A stretch of 64,000 nucleotides of DNA from J014 sp964486055 (GTDB lineage Bacteria > Acidobacteriota > Blastocatellia > Pyrinomonadales > Pyrinomonadaceae). Shown here piece by piece: positions 51,597-61,179 of this stretch. The notes under the pieces are model-generated. The model was given only the letters and a program-made list of their open reading frames with translations, had not been told where the DNA came from and did no database searches. The stretch covers positions 62,001 to 126,000 of the forward strand of contig CAZALE010000004.1 of assembly GCA_964486055.1 (NCBI GenBank), written 5' to 3'. The position numbers and the translations under genes were made by a program. Position 1 is the first letter of the stretch, and every line of letters starts with the position of its first letter.

Positions 51597-52994
51597 ATGA
51601 TTTTCTATATGCTTGCAGACATAGGCATTATAGGTCTCGGCGTCATCGGTGGGTCTTTTATCTTGAATCTCTCAGAGCAAGGTTTCCTCTGTGCGGGTTA
51701 CGACGAGGATAAGTCTAAGTATGACTATTTGGCGCATGAGAATAATTCAAACCTACAGCTGGCTGAAACACTTGAAAGTCTTCTCAATCAAATTAAAAAA
51801 CCACGAAAAATATTTTTGTTCGTTCCATCGGATACTGTAGATGACGTAATTGAGTCGCTTAAGCCACTTCTAAGTAAGAATGATATACTGATTGACTCTG
51901 GAAACTCTCATTTCTTAGAAACAGAAAGGCGCATCTCTGAACTAGCAAAAGATGGAGTAAATTTCGTAGGAATAGGCATCTCTGGAGGCATCCAAGGAGC
52001 AAGAAAAGGTGCTAGCTTAATGTTCGGCGGTGACGCGCAAACCTACGAAATTTTAAAACCATTTCTTGAGGCAGCCTCCGCAAAAGTTAACGGAGAGAGC
52101 TGCCAAGCAAGAGTTGGGAATGGTGCTGCAGGACACTTCGTCAAAATGGCACATAATGGAATCGAGTATGGATTAATGCAATCAATCGCTGAAATCTACG
52201 CAATTTTAAAAAATAACTTCAATCTCACGAATTTAGAAATAGCAGATATATTCCAAGATTGGAATAACGGGGCACTAAACTCCTATCTGATAGAGATATC
52301 ATCAAAGGTTTTGAAAAGACGAGAGAATTCGACTGAGTTGATAGAATTGATATCTGATGTAGCTGAGCAAAAGGGAACAGGTAAATGGATGGTACAAACA
52401 GCCTTGCAATTTGGCACTCCCATACCCAGTATCGAAGCTGCAGTGTGTATGCGCTTTATTTCTTCCTCAGAAAAGACCAGAAAAATTTTAGTCAACGCCA
52501 TTCCGCAGCAAAAAAATAATGATCTCAACGCATACTCGCTGAGCCTTGAGGACATGGAAAAAGCATTGCTCGCTGCTTTTCTAATATCGTATGCAGAGGG
52601 ATTTGAATTGATTTCTAAAGGATCTGAGTATTACGAGTGTGACTTACAAAAAATTGCTGCTACGTGGCGAGGTGGTTGCATCATCCGTTCGCAAATTGTT
52701 GAATATATCTACGAAGCCTTTCAAAGAAAATCGGATCTTGAGAATCTACTGGCTGATCCAGAAATAGCTTCACTGATGATGGAGAGCTTGCCGTCACTAA
52801 AGAAAGTGTGCGTAGCGGCAATAGCAAGAGATATTCCTGTTATGGCCCTTAGCGCTGCGCTAAACTGTATGAATGCATACAGAGCGAGTCGTTTACCGAC
52901 TAATCTGATACAAGCACAAAGAGACTTTTTCGGTAGACATGGCTACAGAAGAATTGATAAACCTGGTATTTTCAGCAACATGGACTGGTCCTAA
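51597..52994 (+). CDS. gnd: 6-phosphogluconate dehydrogenase (possibly NAD-dependent)
   Basis: Gnd decarboxylates 6-phosphogluconate to ribulose 5-phosphate. The Rossmann motif is GLGVIGGSFILNL, the substrate site DSGNSHFLETERR, the catalytic Lys and Glu in FVKMAHNGIEYG, and KGTGKWMVQ. The usual NADP-binding pattern after strand 2 (Asn-Arg-Ser/Thr) is replaced by acidic YDEDKSK near residues 35-41. This would repel the 2'-phosphate and suggests NAD+. The length (465 aa) is that of the long, gluconate-pathway-type enzyme. The cofactor is an inference. Confidence 0.93.
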   Translation: MIFYMLADIGIIGLGVIGGSFILNLSEQGFLCAGYDEDKSKYDYLAHENNSNLQLAETLESLLNQIKKPRKIFLFVPSDTVDDVIESLKPLLSKNDILIDSGNSHFLETERRISELAKDGVNFVGIGISGGIQGARKGASLMFGGDAQTYEILKPFLEAASAKVNGESCQARVGNGAAGHFVKMAHNGIEYGLMQSIAEIYAILKNNFNLTNLEIADIFQDWNNGALNSYLIEISSKVLKRRENSTELIELISDVAEQKGTGKWMVQTALQFGTPIPSIEAAVCMRFISSSEKTRKILVNAIPQQKNNDLNAYSLSLEDMEKALLAAFLISYAEGFELISKGSEYYECDLQKIAATWRGGCIIRSQIVEYIYEAFQRKSDLENLLADPEIASLMMESLPSLKKVCVAAIARDIPVMALSAALNCMNAYRASRLPTNLIQAQRDFFGRHGYRRIDKPGIFSNMDWS

Positions 52995-53017
52995 CTAAAC
53001 GTATGTTCCATTTAAGA

Positions 53018-53692
53018 CTACTTTTTAAGTAGCGGTTTCAAATATCGATAGATATTCTCAGCCATGATCTTCGTACCTTCTGCATTTGGGTGTATCCCAT
53101 CTGCTTGGTTTAACTCTTTTCTTAATGCAACTCCCTCTAAAATGAACGGCATATAAGCAACTCCATACTCATCAGCTAATTCAGGATAAAGTCGATTGAA
53201 GTCCCGTTGGTATTCTGGTCCCATGATAGGCGGAGCCAGCATACCACAAAGCAAAACCTTAATCCCCTTCGCCTTCGCTTTTTTTATTATTTCAGCTAGG
53301 TTGCTTTTAACCTGTGATGGTGGCACTCCACGCAAAAGATCATTACCACCTAATGCTAGTATCAAAATCTCCACCGACTCCTGATCCAACGACCAATCAA
53401 TCCTCTCAAGGCCTCCTTGTGTCGTATCCCCCGACACTCCTGCATTTATTACCTCGTATTCATAACCATCAGCATCAAGTTTTTGCTGCAATAAGTAAGG
53501 ATAAGATTCGCGTTCGCTAAGTCCGAACCCAGCTGTTAAGCTGTCACCAAAAGCAATGATTTTCGGTTTATCTTTGCGTGTCGCCGTTGCGTTTAGTGGT
53601 TTGTTTCTTTTGTCTTTCGGCGACTCCTGCATCTTACCGATACAGCTAAAGCTAAGCATTAAGGATACCAAGATAAAAGCGACCCTAATCAT
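53018..53692 (-). CDS. tesA: SGNH-family lysophospholipase/arylesterase (TesA-like)
   Basis: The protein has a short N-terminal signal with Cys17 (LSFSC) that may be lipidated. An SGNH hydrolase follows: block I AFGDSLTAGFG (catalytic Ser in GDS), block III GGNDLLRG with Asn, and block V DGIHPNAEGT with Asp and His. It cleaves acyl esters in the periplasm. It is divergent from an ybbA-ybbP pair, the same arrangement as tesA in E. coli, which strengthens the name. Confidence 0.9.
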   Translation of the reverse strand: MIRVAFILVSLMLSFSCIGKMQESPKDKRNKPLNATATRKDKPKIIAFGDSLTAGFGLSERESYPYLLQQKLDADGYEYEVINAGVSGDTTQGGLERIDWSLDQESVEILILALGGNDLLRGVPPSQVKSNLAEIIKKAKAKGIKVLLCGMLAPPIMGPEYQRDFNRLYPELADEYGVAYMPFILEGVALRKELNQADGIHPNAEGTKIMAENIYRYLKPLLKK

Positions 53693-53760
53693 ACCTTTAT
53701 TGTGATGCAGCGATAGATTGTTTTGTTCAATGGCCTTTTTTCAGTAAGATTAATTTAAGA

Positions 53761-54450
53761 ATGATTGAGCTTAAAAATGTCACCAAAGAAGTTCGCTCTG
53801 GAAACAGTTATTTAAGAATATTAGACGATATAAATCTTGAAATTCCAAGCGGCGAATTTGTTGCGATAACTGGAGCATCAGGCAGCGGTAAATCTACATT
53901 GCTGGGATTAATTGCTGGTCTGGATAGCCCTACTAAAGGGCAAATAAAGATAGATGGATTGGATATAACAAGAATGAATGAAGACGAATTAGCGCGTCTA
54001 CGAGCAGAAAAAATTGGAATAATATTTCAATCGTTTCATTTAATCCCATCCCTGACGGCTTTTGAAAACATCCTGATCCCGATGGAAATAAATAGTGTCA
54101 AGAATGCGAAAGAGAGGGCTGAAAAATTGTTAGCAGATGTTGGACTTACAGATCGAGCACATCATTATCCATCTGAATTATCAGGAGGTGAGCAGCAAAG
54201 GGTTTGTATAGCTAGGGCATTTGCAAATCATCCAAAAATTCTCCTGGCTGATGAGCCAACAGGAAATCTCGATTCGAATAACGGAAAACATGTTTTTGAT
54301 TTAATGATGCAATTACACAAAGAAAATAAAACCACATTGATTTTAGTAACCCACGAACAGGAACTAGCCGAAGCCGCCTCAAGGAAAATTCGACTCAAAG
54401 ACGGAAAAATCATCGAAGACTCTAAAATTGCGGAGCTCTCGTTCAGATGA
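53761..54450 (+). CDS. ybbA: ABC-transporter ATPase, YbbA/LolD type
   Basis: The motifs are Walker A GASGSGKST, Q-loop IFQSFHLIPS, signature LSGGEQQRV, Walker B ILLADEPTGNLD and H-loop VTHEQEL. The MacB/LolD/YbbA type is typical of MacB-style permeases. It is a half-ABC ATPase that pairs with the adjacent permease; the stop overlaps the permease start by 4 bp. A poor promoter match lies in the 68 bp before it, and it is divergent from tesA. Confidence 0.95.
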   Translation: MIELKNVTKEVRSGNSYLRILDDINLEIPSGEFVAITGASGSGKSTLLGLIAGLDSPTKGQIKIDGLDITRMNEDELARLRAEKIGIIFQSFHLIPSLTAFENILIPMEINSVKNAKERAEKLLADVGLTDRAHHYPSELSGGEQQRVCIARAFANHPKILLADEPTGNLDSNNGKHVFDLMMQLHKENKTTLILVTHEQELAEAASRKIRLKDGKIIEDSKIAELSFR

Positions 54451-56954
54451 AATTCATATTAAACTTGACTCTACGTGAACTGAGATCAACGTGGCGCCGA
54501 CTCCTATTCTTCTTTCTGTGTATATCAATTGGCGTCGGCTCTGTAGTTGGTTTGCGTTCATTAATTCAAAATCTCAACAAGGCAGTTTCAGGTGATGCAA
54601 GAGAACTTCTAACGGCTGATTTTGAAATTAGTTCCACAAATGTCTTTAGCCCGAGCGAGCTTCTAATAATCGATTCAATAATTTCGAAGACTCCAATCAT
54701 CGAAGCCCGAACCGAAACAATAACCACTACAGCAATGGCCCGCACCAACACAGGCTTTCAACTCATAGAGCTGAAGGGTATTCAAGAAAACTTCCCGCTA
54801 GTAGGGCGCTTTGTGTTATCAGGTGGTGATCCTTTCAACTATGAACTTCTAAAAAATCATGGTGCCGTTGTGCACTCTTCTCTACTAGAAAAGCTTAACT
54901 TAAAGTTAGGAGATTCAGTTTTTATTGGAACTGTAGAGTTTCAAATACGTGGTACTTTCTATGAGGAGCCAGGAGGTTCGGGAGGATTTCGATTAGGACC
55001 ACGAGTTTTTATCGAAAAGCGCTCTTTTGACGAAGCAGGATTAGCATCTGCCAGAGCTCGCCGACGAATACTATTCAGAGCATCTGAGGATCCAACACCT
55101 CTCGTTCAAGAATTGCGCAGGGCTTTAAAGGGAACAATTTTAAATGTTACTTCTTACAAAGAAAGTCAGGAGAATATAGATAACCAATTTCAACGTCTGG
55201 AGGATTATCTCTCATTAACCGGCTTACTAATACTTGTATTGGGTGGGATAGGAATATGGAATGTAGCACGAGCCTTCGTTGAACAAAAAAGGAAAACTAT
55301 TGCAGTGCTAAAATGTTTAGGTGCAAAGAATCGCCTGATTCTATCGACCTATGTATTGCAGATTTTGACTTTAGGTCTCATTGGATGCGGCTTTGGCATC
55401 TTGCTTGCCCAAGTTGCACTTTTAATCGCTAAGATTCATTTCGCTACAATTCTACCTGAGCGCCTATCTGCTGCACTTCAAAGCTCAGCAATACTTCACG
55501 GATTGATGCTGGGTCTAAGCATTTCACTTATTTTCTCAATTCTACCATTACTTCAGATCCGTAATATTCATCCAAACCTGCTACTTAGGGATGAAAACTC
55601 AGCTCTGGTCGGGAAATTAGACAAAGTTAGATTATCGTTTGCAAGCTCTTTAATCATTTTGCTGTCTCTAATTGCCATATGGCAGGCAGGCTCAGTAGTC
55701 GTTGGTATTGTATTTTTAGTCGGATTAATAGCTACAACCTTAATCCTGTATCTGGCAGCAACGATCCTGACAACATCGATAAGAAAAACTAAAAATCTCG
55801 TGAGCTTTGCTGTATCTCAAGCAATCAACTCTCTTTATCGTCCTGGCAATCAGACGCGAATAATCATAATGGCAGTTGGATTGGGGATTTTCATTATTCT
55901 ATCTGTTCAATCGCTAGAGGCTAATCTTTTGCGTGAATTCAATTTATTCAGAAATTCTAGCTTGCCATCCGTATTTCTCATAGACATTCAAAGATCACAA
56001 ATTGATGAGGTCAGGAAAATAGTAGACGAGATAACTGAGGAGCCGCAGCTTCCGATACCTACAGTTCGAGCAAGAATCGTGTTGGTTAATGGTGAGCCCA
56101 TTGATTTTCAGAATCCTGAAATTCGTCAGCAACAAGGGCAGATAGGCAGAGAATTTGCGGTTACATATAGAGACCGATTAGACGAGAATGAGAGCATAAT
56201 TGAAGGTGAGTGGTGGCAGGGATCATCAGGAACTCAGCCAGAGGTATCCGTTGAGGAACAGATGAGTAGAAGACTTAAGGTAGAAGTCGGCGACACCATA
56301 ACTTTTGATATCCTCGGAAGAAAAATAGAAGCAATAGTTAAAAACATCCGAAAGATAAACCTTCGCAACACCCGAACCGCATTCGTATTTGTTTTTCGCC
56401 CTGGCGTGCTTGAAAAAGCCCCTCAAACATTCATATTGCCAGTAAATAAGCAATTATCTGCAGATAAACGTGAATTATTACAAAGGAGAGTCCTTACGAA
56501 ATTCCCAAATGTTCAGGTGTTTGACACAGCTGACATTTTACAGAGCGTCCGAAAACTCATAGATAATTTTACACTCGCAATTTCATTCGTTGGAGGCTTT
56601 GTAATTCTGACTGGAATTTTGATTTTGATTGGTTCAATAACTCTTACAAGGTCGCAGAGAATCTATGAAAACGCTATATTGAAAACACTCGGAGCCGATA
56701 GATCAACTCTTGCGAAAATTTTAGTCACTGAATACGCAATTCTCGGCACGCTTGCTGGTATACTCGGAGCGCTGCTGTCAATAATCCTTTCATACGTTGT
56801 AACCACAAAGTTATTCAAAATCGATTGGGAGGCTGATCTAACGATCGTTTTGGTTGGGATTTTCGCAACTATTTTCATCGTCATTCTCTGTGGCTTCATA
56901 ACCTGTTTCGAGCTTATCTTTAAGAAACCATTAGCCGTTTTGCGAACTCAATGA
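54447..56954 (+). CDS. ybbP: Large FtsX/MacB-type ABC permease, YbbP-like
   Basis: The 835-residue permease has an N-terminal membrane helix (about 17-35), a periplasmic MacB_PCD-like domain and about nine further helices in two FtsX-type groups. Features include RKTIAVLKCLGAKN in the first cytoplasmic coupling loop and NAILKTLGADRSTLAKIL in the second. This double FtsX architecture fits YbbP/putative lysophospholipase-export permeases. It overlaps ybbA by 4 bp. The likely cargo is a lipid or lipoprotein, as proposed for the E. coli pair, but nothing here proves it. Confidence 0.93.
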   Translation: MKFILNLTLRELRSTWRRLLFFFLCISIGVGSVVGLRSLIQNLNKAVSGDARELLTADFEISSTNVFSPSELLIIDSIISKTPIIEARTETITTTAMARTNTGFQLIELKGIQENFPLVGRFVLSGGDPFNYELLKNHGAVVHSSLLEKLNLKLGDSVFIGTVEFQIRGTFYEEPGGSGGFRLGPRVFIEKRSFDEAGLASARARRRILFRASEDPTPLVQELRRALKGTILNVTSYKESQENIDNQFQRLEDYLSLTGLLILVLGGIGIWNVARAFVEQKRKTIAVLKCLGAKNRLILSTYVLQILTLGLIGCGFGILLAQVALLIAKIHFATILPERLSAALQSSAILHGLMLGLSISLIFSILPLLQIRNIHPNLLLRDENSALVGKLDKVRLSFASSLIILLSLIAIWQAGSVVVGIVFLVGLIATTLILYLAATILTTSIRKTKNLVSFAVSQAINSLYRPGNQTRIIIMAVGLGIFIILSVQSLEANLLREFNLFRNSSLPSVFLIDIQRSQIDEVRKIVDEITEEPQLPIPTVRARIVLVNGEPIDFQNPEIRQQQGQIGREFAVTYRDRLDENESIIEGEWWQGSSGTQPEVSVEEQMSRRLKVEVGDTITFDILGRKIEAIVKNIRKINLRNTRTAFVFVFRPGVLEKAPQTFILPVNKQLSADKRELLQRRVLTKFPNVQVFDTADILQSVRKLIDNFTLAISFVGGFVILTGILILIGSITLTRSQRIYENAILKTLGADRSTLAKILVTEYAILGTLAGILGALLSIILSYVVTTKLFKIDWEADLTIVLVGIFATIFIVILCGFITCFELIFKKPLAVLRTQ

Positions 56955-56964
56955 AAACATGCAT

Positions 56965-56993
56965 TTGACGATTATTAAGTTCAAGTTTATTAT
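56965..56993 (+). promoter_or_regulatory. Promoter of the Cys/Met PLP-enzyme gene
   Basis: TTGACG (56965-56970) is 17 bp from TATTAT (56988-56993), a near-consensus pair 18 bp upstream of the ATG at 57011. Transcription start would lie near 57000, giving a very short leader. Confidence 0.65.
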
Positions 56994-57010
56994 AAAAATT
57001 CGTATCGAAG

Positions 57011-58150
57011 ATGGGATTTTCGACCATAGCAATACACGCAGGAAATGAACCAGATCCTACAACAGGCGCGGTAAGTGTACCGATCTATCAAACGTCTACC
57101 TACGCTCAGGAGGGTTTGGGCAAGCACAAGGGTTTTGAATATGCTCGCACGCAGAATCCTACTCGTCTTGCCCTCGAAAAAAATATCGCAGCATTAGAAG
57201 GCGCCCGTTTCGGCTTTGCCTTCGCTTCAGGAATGTCTGCCATAGACGCAGTTTTAAAATTAGTCAGGTCAGGTGATCACGTGATTTTAAGTGATAACAC
57301 CTATGGAGGCACATTCAGACTATTCAACCGCGTGCTCTCAAACTATAAAGTAGAGTTCGATCTAGTCGACACAACTGAAATCGCAAACGTAAAAAAAGCC
57401 TTTAAGGCAAATACGAAAATGGTTTTTGTTGAAACTCCTACGAATCCAATAATGGCAATAACTGATCTGAAAGCGATTTCGGATATTGCGCATTACCATG
57501 GGGCTAAAGTAGTCTGCGACAATACGTTTATGTCTCCGTATCTTCAACGTCCGATGGAGTTTGGTGTCGATATTGTTGTTCATTCCACTACTAAATATTT
57601 GAATGGTCATTCCGACTCTGTCGGAGGTTTTGTAGCCCTAAACGACGAAGCAGATGCCGAATGGATACGATTCATCCAGAATAGCGTGGGTGCGATTTTA
57701 TCTCCATTCGATAGTTTCCTAGTGTTAAGAGGAACTAAAACTTTAGCCCTTAGAATGGAAAGACATGACCTCAATGGAAGAGCCGTGGCCAACTTCCTTT
57801 CTGAACACCCAAAAGTAAAAAAAGTTTACTACCCAGGTTTGAAATCACACCCTCAACACGAGCTAGCTAAACGTCAACAGAAAGGATTCGGAGGAATGAT
57901 TTCGTTTGAAACAGGCTCTTTGGAAAATGCGAAAATAGTTTTAGAGAATGTAAAGCTGTGCACCTTGGCAGAATCCCTGGGTGGTGTTGAGACTCTCATG
58001 TGTCACCCAGCAACTATGACTCATGCTTCTGTTCCAAAGGAAAAAAGAGAAGCCCTTGGAATCACCGATGGTTTGATCAGAATCTCTGTAGGTATCGAAG
58101 ATGTCGAAGATATAATCGAAGATTTGGACAAAGCTCTTGCAAAGTTGTAA
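57011..58150 (+). CDS. metB: Cys/Met metabolism PLP enzyme (cystathionine gamma-synthase/lyase type)
   Basis: The protein belongs to the MetB/MetC/MetZ family. It has YARTQNPTRLALE with the conserved Tyr and Arg, FASGMSAIDAVL, and the PLP Lys near residue 197 in VHSTTKYLNGHSD. The C-terminal ESLGGVETLMCHPATMTHASV is also present. At 379 aa it is typical. Whether it makes cystathionine (MetB) or breaks it (lyase) cannot be told from the sequence; MetB is the usual annotation. The PP2C gene follows after 32 bp. Confidence 0.9.
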   Translation: MGFSTIAIHAGNEPDPTTGAVSVPIYQTSTYAQEGLGKHKGFEYARTQNPTRLALEKNIAALEGARFGFAFASGMSAIDAVLKLVRSGDHVILSDNTYGGTFRLFNRVLSNYKVEFDLVDTTEIANVKKAFKANTKMVFVETPTNPIMAITDLKAISDIAHYHGAKVVCDNTFMSPYLQRPMEFGVDIVVHSTTKYLNGHSDSVGGFVALNDEADAEWIRFIQNSVGAILSPFDSFLVLRGTKTLALRMERHDLNGRAVANFLSEHPKVKKVYYPGLKSHPQHELAKRQQKGFGGMISFETGSLENAKIVLENVKLCTLAESLGGVETLMCHPATMTHASVPKEKREALGITDGLIRISVGIEDVEDIIEDLDKALAKL

Positions 58151-58182
58151 ACTATGCCAAGCTGAGGATTATTGTTGCAAAT

Positions 58183-59097
58183 ATGTTGTTTGTTGAAGTT
58201 CATGCAACATCCCACATAGGGCGAGTAAGAAAAGGGAATGAGGATAACTATCTCCTCCTGGATGCAGACAAATCAATCTTTCGGGTTGCGTCTGAAAACT
58301 CTAATGAAATCAAAATACACTCTGAGAAATTCGAGATAGGCGAAGGTGGCCTAGTTTTGGCAGTTTCTGATGGAATGGGCGGGGCTCTAGCCGGTGAGGT
58401 TGCTAGTAAAATGACAGTGGAAACCATCGGCAAGCATCTATTAGAATCCAAGAAAATACAAGGAGTTTCATTAATAGAGCGCCTCTATGAAGCTACTCTC
58501 TACGCAAATCATGTTATTCACACTGAGCAAAGAACTAAGTCAGAATACAGTGGGATGGGAGCGACGCTTACAGGTGTTAGTATTACATCTGACGCAGTTG
58601 ATATAGTGCAAATTGGAGACAGTAGAGCATATTTGATCAGAAACGCCCAGATTTATCAACTCACTAAAGATCAGTCCTTAGTCCAACAACTGGTAGATGC
58701 AAAACAAATAAAACCTGAGGAAGCAGAAACTCACATAATGAAAAACGTCATATTACAAGCACTTGGCGCTCAAAGCGAGGTTTACCCAGTTGTCGTAAGA
58801 TTATACCCGCAAAGAGGTGATATTTTACTACTCTGCAGCGATGGACTATCAAACAAACTGCGTGCTAATGACCTTCTAAGAGTCATCCTGGACAATCTCG
58901 ACGATCTAAAAAATGCCTGCTTTACATTGGTACAAGAAGCCAATGAAAGAGGCGGCGAGGACAACATAACTGCCGTACTAGCCAGATTAACTGGAAGTGA
59001 CATTCCAGAACCTACTGAAGAAGAAATAAAATTGGAACGACTGGAATTCGAATCCATCCATGATACCTCTGAAGAAAATACAGGTGAGCTAGCCTAA
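58183..59097 (+). CDS. PP2C-family Ser/Thr phosphatase (Stp1-like)
   Basis: A PP2C metal-dependent phosphatase with RKGNEDNYLLLD (metal ligand region), AVSDGMGGALAG (metal Asp), GDSRAYLIRN and LLLCSDGLSNKL. GEDNITAVLARL carries the last metal Asp. An insert of about 25 residues lies between motifs 1 and 2. It would reverse phosphorylation by the Ser/Thr kinases encoded at 10-14 kb, though no direct link is visible. I chose the ATG at 58183; the open frame extends upstream but overlaps the metB end without similarity. TGAGGA is about 14 bp upstream. Confidence 0.92.
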   Translation: MLFVEVHATSHIGRVRKGNEDNYLLLDADKSIFRVASENSNEIKIHSEKFEIGEGGLVLAVSDGMGGALAGEVASKMTVETIGKHLLESKKIQGVSLIERLYEATLYANHVIHTEQRTKSEYSGMGATLTGVSITSDAVDIVQIGDSRAYLIRNAQIYQLTKDQSLVQQLVDAKQIKPEEAETHIMKNVILQALGAQSEVYPVVVRLYPQRGDILLLCSDGLSNKLRANDLLRVILDNLDDLKNACFTLVQEANERGGEDNITAVLARLTGSDIPEPTEEEIKLERLEFESIHDTSEENTGELA

Positions 59098-59352
59098 TCG
59101 AGAAAAAACATAAATTATCACCAATTTTACCCTGAGCAGCTATCCTGTTCGAGCCATGAGCTGTCTTATTGCGGGTAAGTAAGATGAACAATCAATCTCT
59201 TCATGTATTTGAAAACCGGTCGCCTAGTTTTTAAAAATCATTGCATTGCACAGTGGTTAGCGAAAATCTTCATTAAAATCAAGTGAAACCCAGAGAGGAT
59301 AAAATCATCTAGTTACTAGCGAAAAGACACAAAGTGCCCTACGTCATCCACT

Positions 59353-60429
59353 TTAACCAGTAATTTGGATTAGTCTTTCCAATTTATTATGCGCCTTACC
59401 ACTATCTATGCTTTGTTCAGCCAGCCTAGCAGCATGCGAAAGATTTTTTGCGAGTCCGCCGACAAAAAGAGCGGCAGCAGCATTTATGACTACCAAATCC
59501 CTAGCCTCATCCCTTCTCTTTCCTTTCAAGATATCCAGCACTATCTCAGCACTTTTTGTCGGTGAATCCACTCTTAAATGTTCAATTTGACATTTTCTCA
59601 AACCAAAATCTTCAGGAGATATTCTGAAAAACTCAACCTCTCCCTTTTCAACCTGAGCTACTAATGTATCGGCAGAAAGCGTTATCTCATCGAGTCCATC
59701 TTCACCATGCACGACCCATGCTTTTTGAATTCCGAGTAAAGCAAGAGCCTTAGCCATCGGCTCAACCAAGGCTGGATGCCAAACGCCTATTATTTGGCGA
59801 GGAGCACCAGCAGGATTTGATAATGGTCCTAACAGATTAAGGCTTGTTCGAACTCCAAGACTTCTCCTTATATCGCCAACGCGAAGTAAAGCAGGATGGA
59901 ATTTAGGTGCAAACATGAAACAAATTCCTGCACCTTCCAGGCAAGCCTCTTCTTTCTCTGGATCTGCAGCTATGTTAACTCCGAGAGCTTCTAAAACATC
60001 AGCACTACCGGTCCTGCTCGTAACAGCTCTATTCCCATGTTTTGCAACCGGCAATCCTGCACCTGCTATCACAAAAGCGGCGGCAGTAGAAACATTAAAT
60101 GTTTTCATTTTTCCAGAACCGGTGCCAGCCGTATCTATGAAATTCTTATGTGTGGTTCTGATTCGTACGGCTTGCCTTCGCATAGCTTTAGACATTCCAG
60201 CTAATTCCTCAGGGGTTTCACCTTTTATCACCAGCGCCACTAAAGCAGCGGCGATCTGAGCTGGATTCGCACTCTCGTCAGTCAGAGCCAGAAAAAACCG
60301 CTCTGCCTCATCAAAAGATAGATTTTCCCCACGTATCAGGCGCACAAGAAAAGGATGTAAAGGAGTATCTGCCTTACTAGAAGATGGCTGCATCGGTGCA
60401 GAGATTAATAAATCCTTGCTTCTCATCAT
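59353..60429 (-). CDS. trpD: Anthranilate phosphoribosyltransferase
   Basis: TrpD links anthranilate to PRPP in tryptophan synthesis. Motifs are DTAGTGSGKMKTFNVSTAAAFVIAGAG, KHGNRAVTSRTGSADVLEALG and FMFAPKFHPAL, with NLLGPLSNPAG further on. The length is 358 aa with a short N-terminal extension of about 15 residues beyond the usual start. It overlaps trpG by one base (TAATG) and is the last gene of the SDR-trpE-trpG-trpD unit. trpC, trpF, trpB and trpA are not in the window. Confidence 0.97.
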   Translation of the reverse strand: MMRSKDLLISAPMQPSSSKADTPLHPFLVRLIRGENLSFDEAERFFLALTDESANPAQIAAALVALVIKGETPEELAGMSKAMRRQAVRIRTTHKNFIDTAGTGSGKMKTFNVSTAAAFVIAGAGLPVAKHGNRAVTSRTGSADVLEALGVNIAADPEKEEACLEGAGICFMFAPKFHPALLRVGDIRRSLGVRTSLNLLGPLSNPAGAPRQIIGVWHPALVEPMAKALALLGIQKAWVVHGEDGLDEITLSADTLVAQVEKGEVEFFRISPEDFGLRKCQIEHLRVDSPTKSAEIVLDILKGKRRDEARDLVVINAAAALFVGGLAKNLSHAARLAEQSIDSGKAHNKLERLIQITG

Positions 60430-60995
60430 TAAAGACTCAAAAAATTTTGAAGAAGCTTTTTACCCTCGGTAGTTAAAACTGATTCAGGATGAAACTGAAC
60501 TCCTTCGACCCTATAGTTTCTATGCCTTAATGCCATGATTAAACCATCTGGAGTAGTGGCGGAAATCTCGAGCGATTCTGGTAATGTATCCCTATCTACA
60601 ATTAAAGAATGATATCTTGCAGCCTTGAAACGATAGGTCAAACCCTGAAAAATTGTTTTTCCATCATGGCATATTTCAGCATACTTTCCATGTACTGGAA
60701 ATGGAGCCCTAATTACACGTCCACCAAAAAACTGTCCTATGGCTTGATGACCGAGGCAAACTCCCAAAATCGGAATCTTGCTGTAAAATTTCTCTATTAC
60801 AGCTAGTGAAATACCTGCGTCATCAGGAGTACCTGGCCCCGGCGAAATAACTATCCTATCGGGCTTTATCTCATTTTCTATCTCATCGAGGGTTACTTCG
60901 TCATTGCGCTTAACTACCATCTCAGCCCCAAGCTCCCCTAAATACTGAACCAAATTATATGTGAATGAATCGTAATTATCGATAACTAGCAACAT
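60429..60995 (-). CDS. trpG: Anthranilate synthase component II (glutamine amidotransferase)
   Basis: TrpG supplies ammonia to TrpE. The class I amidotransferase triad is visible: the Cys in GVCLGHQAIGQFFGG, and the His and Glu in EGVQFHPESVL. The start MLLVIDNYDSFTYNLVQYLGELG is diagnostic. I place it at the ATG at 60995; further in-frame Met codons upstream at 61004 and 61070 would add non-conserved residues. It overlaps the trpD start by one base. Confidence 0.96.
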   Translation of the reverse strand: MLLVIDNYDSFTYNLVQYLGELGAEMVVKRNDEVTLDEIENEIKPDRIVISPGPGTPDDAGISLAVIEKFYSKIPILGVCLGHQAIGQFFGGRVIRAPFPVHGKYAEICHDGKTIFQGLTYRFKAARYHSLIVDRDTLPESLEISATTPDGLIMALRHRNYRVEGVQFHPESVLTTEGKKLLQNFLSL

Positions 60996-61179
60996 AAGTA
61001 CCATTAAAATTATTTTCGATTGACTAGATCCGATACAAAATATCAGCAAATACTTTCTCAGAACTACCAAAAAGACAAATCAAAAACTGTGAAAGTCAAA
61101 CTAAACTGAGATGATCCGCTGAAATTAAAGATATCAAAAATCACACATTAATCACTCTACGCTAAATCTACTGCTGATT

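Noticed and set aside
59098..59352. 255-bp region after the PP2C gene as a possible small RNA
   Set aside because: I find no strong hairpin, promoter or conserved RNA element, so nothing is called there.
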